Shown here: in pieces, positions 5,516 to 7,413 of the stretch
Layout of the letters: the number at the start of each line of letters is the position of its first letter
How positions within the stretch are numbered: the stretch's first letter is position 1
NCBI GenBank assembly: GCA_012841735.1
Contig: DUUE01000198.1
Span: 1 to 7,413, forward strand
Reading direction: 5' to 3'
Origin: Bacillota bacterium
Lineage (GTDB): Bacteria; Bacillota; Dethiobacteria; Dethiobacterales; Dethiobacteraceae
Length of the DNA stretch: 7,413 nt
The notes under the pieces: generated by a model
The model's database searches: none
Seen by the model: the letters and a program-made list of their open reading frames with translations, nothing else
Told to the model about the DNA's origin: nothing
Translations under genes and position numbers: made by a program

Positions 5516-5609
5516 AAGTAACGGCATGAGCCTTTTCTGCCGGAAGCGATACTTGTTTTGCCGCTCCCCGGTGCGGTAATGCAAAAAAACTTACAGGCAG
5601 GTGGATTAC
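5516..5609 (+). promoter_or_regulatory. Structured leader of the S component-kinase operon
   Basis: Two stems can be drawn: cggca (5522-5526) with tgccg (5538-5542), and ccgc (5561-5564) with gcgg (5573-5576), the latter extended by ttttg (5556-5560) with caaaa (5582-5586). No T-run terminator follows. It matches no riboswitch I can recognise. Confidence 0.3.
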
Positions 5610-6245
5610 ATGGAAAGCTACGACAAAAGGAAAACACTTTTTCTGGCGCAATTTTCTTTATTGCTGGCTATAGAGGCTATCGTCTGTTTTACAGCCCTTG
5701 GTTCCATTCCCATCGGGCCCATTGTGGCCACATTATCCCATGTCCCGGTAATTATAACTGCGATCGTGCTGGGGACTAAGGCCGGCGCCGCCATGGGCTT
5801 TTTCTTTGGACTTTTCAGTTTTATTGTCTGGACTTTTATTCCGCCTTCCCCCATCGCGTTCGTCTTTACACCGTTTTATTCACTGGGGCAGTTTCAGGGT
5901 AATTTCTGGAGCCTGGTGATTTGTTTTGTGCCCCGCATTCTCATTGGTGTGGTGACAGGCGCTGTTCATACTTCCCTCGTCAGGCGCCGGCGTGTGCTGT
6001 CCTATATCCTGAGCGGTGTCCTGGGAACGCTGGTCAACACCTTTCTCGTGCTGGGCGGAATCTATGTTTTCTTCGGGCAAAATTATGCCAGCGTCATCGG
6101 TGTGGAATACAGCGTGCTGCTGAACCTGATCGGCATGGCCGTGCTTACCAACGGTGTGCCGGAGGCTGTCATCGGAGGTTTTCTTGCGCTGGCAGTGGGG
6201 ATGCCGCTTAAACAGTATGTTCAGCGCTCGATTGGAGCTGAGTAA
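5610..6245 (+). CDS. ECF transporter S component, probably for pantothenate
   Basis: A 211-residue integral membrane protein with about six hydrophobic segments (near 11-29, 36-54, 57-77, 100-120, 128-155 and 167-198), typical of the substrate-binding S component of energy-coupling factor transporters (PF12822-like). The stretch from GSIPIGPIVAT to LGTKAGAAMGFFFGLFSF, and the late NGVPEAVIGG, are characteristic. It binds the vitamin outside and hands it over with the shared EcfA-A'-T module, which is not in the window, so this is a group II arrangement. Its stop codon abuts the start of a pantothenate kinase, which makes a PanT-like role the best inference; the substrate is not proven. I chose ATG 5610 because AGGTGG (5599-5604) precedes it by five bases; a GTG at 5601 lies inside that site. 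Confidence 0.82.
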   Translation: MESYDKRKTLFLAQFSLLLAIEAIVCFTALGSIPIGPIVATLSHVPVIITAIVLGTKAGAAMGFFFGLFSFIVWTFIPPSPIAFVFTPFYSLGQFQGNFWSLVICFVPRILIGVVTGAVHTSLVRRRRVLSYILSGVLGTLVNTFLVLGGIYVFFGQNYASVIGVEYSVLLNLIGMAVLTNGVPEAVIGGFLALAVGMPLKQYVQRSIGAE

Positions 6246-7070
6246 ATGGCTGTCGTCCTGGGTATAGATGTAGGCGGTTCAACGACGAAAATAGTCGGCT
6301 ACAACGGCAAAAAAAAGCTCATCGGCACATTGCAGGTAAAGGCGGCGGATCAGGTGACGTCCCTTTATGGCGCCGTGGGAAATTTCCTGCATGTGCATTC
6401 CGTCCCCTTGCAACGTGTGAAAACGGTGGTTCTGACCGGGGTGGGGGCTTCCTATGTCTCCGACAGGGTATATGAAATACCGACTTACCGGGTGGAGGAG
6501 TTTAAAGCCATAGGTTTGGGCGGCCTCATGCTTGCCAACCTGGAGCAGGCACTGGTTGTCAGCATGGGCACAGGGACCGCCTTTGTCCGGGCAACAAAAG
6601 ACCGGGTAGTGCATATTGGCGGCAGCGGCGTGGGGGGAGGAACCCTTCTGGGACTGTCTGAAAAGCTGTTCCAGGAAAATGATATCGCCGCCATTGAAAA
6701 ACTGGCACGTTCAGGCAATCTGAACAATGTGGATCTGACGATTCAGGATATTACCAAGAACGTGATAGACTCCCTGCCGCCCGAGATGACCGCTTCCAAT
6801 CTGGGGCGGATTAAGCATACCGCCACCGATTCCGACCTGGCTCTCGGCCTGCTGAATATGATTTTTCAGACTGTGGGAATGCTGGCCGTTTTTGCCTGCA
6901 GAAATGACACCATTAAAGACGTGGTGGTAACAGGCGCCATGACGGTTTTTCCCCAGGCAAGGGAAATTTTCTCCTTCCTGGAGCAGAGATACGGCATCCG
7001 TTATTTGATTCCGGATAATGCCATCTATGCCACCGCCATCGGGGCCGCTTATCCCTATCTGGATGCGTAG
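6246..7070 (+). CDS. coaW: Type II pantothenate kinase
   Basis: Phosphorylates pantothenate with ATP to 4'-phosphopantothenate, the first step of CoA synthesis, in the cytoplasm. The 274 residues fit the CoaW/eukaryotic-like PanK family (Fumble, PF03630), near the length of the S. aureus enzyme. The acetate-kinase fold is shown by the phosphate loop DVGGSTTK (8-15), VLTGVGA (62-68), VEEF with E85 aligned to the catalytic Glu of S. aureus CoaW, SMGTGTAF (106-113) and IGGSGVGGGT (124-133); the final adenosine part is VVVTGA (226-231) and AIGAAYPYL (264-272). Type II enzymes from staphylococci are not inhibited by CoA, so uptake control may matter more here. ATG 6246 follows the upstream TAA with no gap; GGAG at 6234-6237 lies in the S component gene, so translation is probably coupled. 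Confidence 0.9.
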   Translation: MAVVLGIDVGGSTTKIVGYNGKKKLIGTLQVKAADQVTSLYGAVGNFLHVHSVPLQRVKTVVLTGVGASYVSDRVYEIPTYRVEEFKAIGLGGLMLANLEQALVVSMGTGTAFVRATKDRVVHIGGSGVGGGTLLGLSEKLFQENDIAAIEKLARSGNLNNVDLTIQDITKNVIDSLPPEMTASNLGRIKHTATDSDLALGLLNMIFQTVGMLAVFACRNDTIKDVVVTGAMTVFPQAREIFSFLEQRYGIRYLIPDNAIYATAIGAAYPYLDA

Positions 7071-7111
7071 CGGCGGCCTGTGTCAAAAAGAGAGAGCCGT
7101 ACATCACCTTA

Positions 7112-7141
7112 TTGACTGTCATAACCGGCATGTGTTACACT
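7112..7141 (+). promoter_or_regulatory. Promoter of the DUF1998-type helicase gene
   Basis: TTGACT (7112-7117, five of six), an 18-bp spacer and an extended -10 TGTTACACT (7133-7141). Predicted start of transcription is near 7148, inside the LexA-like box. Confidence 0.6.
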
Positions 7142-7142
7142 G

Positions 7143-7166
7143 AAAGAGAACGTATGTTCTCTTTTT
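7143..7166 (+). terminator. Probable terminator of the S component-kinase operon
   Basis: aaagagaac (7143-7151), loop gtat, gttctcttt (7156-7164), with T's continuing to 7166. It has the form of an intrinsic terminator 72 bases after the kinase stop, but the stem is AT-richer than the others in the window and coincides with the LexA-like box, so the dyad may serve the operator, the terminator or both. Confidence 0.5.
7147..7160. promoter_or_regulatory. LexA (DinR-type) SOS box
   Basis: aGAACGTATGTTCt matches the Gram-positive LexA consensus CGAACRNRYGTTYC at 12 of 14 positions; only the two outermost bases differ. It covers the predicted transcription start of the helicase gene, a standard place for repression. 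Confidence 0.65.
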
Positions 7167-7187
7167 CTTAGGCAAAGAGGTGATACT

Positions 7188-7413
7188 GTGTCCGGCCTGC
7201 AACAATTGTTGGCAAAGTGGCGGGCGGATGCCCGTTTTGCGGAAAATGTGGCCCGCTGGGAGGAAATTCCGGAAGCAGCGGGCAGTTATGCAGATTTTCC
7301 CGCCTTCCTGCACCAGGCACTCCGTGAAGGACTGCTGCGTCGCGGCATAAACCGTCTTTACAGTCACCAGGCCGAGGCGCTGGCGGCATTACATGCCGGG
7401 CAGAACGTGGGGG
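7188..7413 (+). CDS. DEAD/DEAH-box helicase, DUF1998 (YprA/MrfA-like) type, 5' part
   Basis: The first 75 residues of a gene cut by the window edge, in frame from GTG 7188. AAGAGGTG (7175-7182) gives a ribosome binding site five bases upstream. The N-terminus fits superfamily 2 helicases with a C-terminal DUF1998 domain: QQLLAKWRAD and VARWEEIPE (21-29), YADFPAFLHQAL (34-45), GLLRRGINRLYSHQAEAL (48-65) with the Q motif glutamine at Q61, and GQNVG at the edge, where the Walker A region normally follows. B. subtilis MrfA (YprA) of this type acts in repair of mitomycin adducts. A LexA-type box on its promoter agrees with a DNA repair role. The catalytic motifs and DUF1998 domain lie outside the window, so the subfamily is inferred from the N-terminus. 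Confidence 0.75.
   Translation, partial: MSGLQQLLAKWRADARFAENVARWEEIPEAAGSYADFPAFLHQALREGLLRRGINRLYSHQAEALAALHAGQNVG

Noticed and set aside
5601..5609. GTG start for the ECF S component
   Set aside because: The GTG is part of the AGGTGG that best serves ATG 5610.

Overview
The window looks like chromosomal DNA of an anaerobic Firmicute of moderate GC content, possibly in Clostridia or Negativicutes. The reasons are strong AGGAGG-type ribosome binding sites with TTG and GTG starts, many factor-independent terminators, extended -10 promoters (TGnTAnnnT), a GAAC-N4-GTTC LexA-type box, an ECF vitamin transporter S component beside a type II (CoaW-like) pantothenate kinase, and DUF169 genes. A genus cannot be named from the sequence alone. 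I see no tRNA, rRNA, CRISPR array, transposase or phage gene.

Layout. 1-136: leader and weak promoter of an iron-type alcohol dehydrogenase (137-1288, TTG start), which ends at a clear terminator (1320-1348). 1488-3152: two tandem, closely related DUF169 genes with a hairpin leader. 3235-3558, minus strand: a small carboxymuconolactone decarboxylase-family protein without the AhpD CxxC pair. 3812-4810: a long short-chain dehydrogenase with an altered catalytic tetrad, divergent from the previous gene across about 250 bp holding two promoters and two inverted repeats. 4826-4942: two convergent terminators with a perfect 11-bp hairpin between them. 4953-5345, minus strand: a small split-barrel flavin-type protein whose promoter carries a 19-bp Fur-family-like palindrome. 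5610-7070: an ECF S component and a type II pantothenate kinase whose stop and start codons abut. 7188 to the end: the first 75 residues of a DUF1998-type (YprA/MrfA-like) DEAD/DEAH helicase.

How the genes work together. The best-supported unit is the S component plus kinase: pantothenate (inferred substrate) is imported and trapped by phosphorylation, the first step to CoA. The second is the helicase start, where a near-consensus LexA box sits on the predicted transcription start, so damage induction is likely. The alcohol dehydrogenase, the SDR, the CMD-like protein and the flavin-type protein are separate small transcription units with redox or oxygen-response flavour, but nothing shows that they form one pathway. 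The least understood genes are the DUF169 pair, with four cysteines conserved between the copies.
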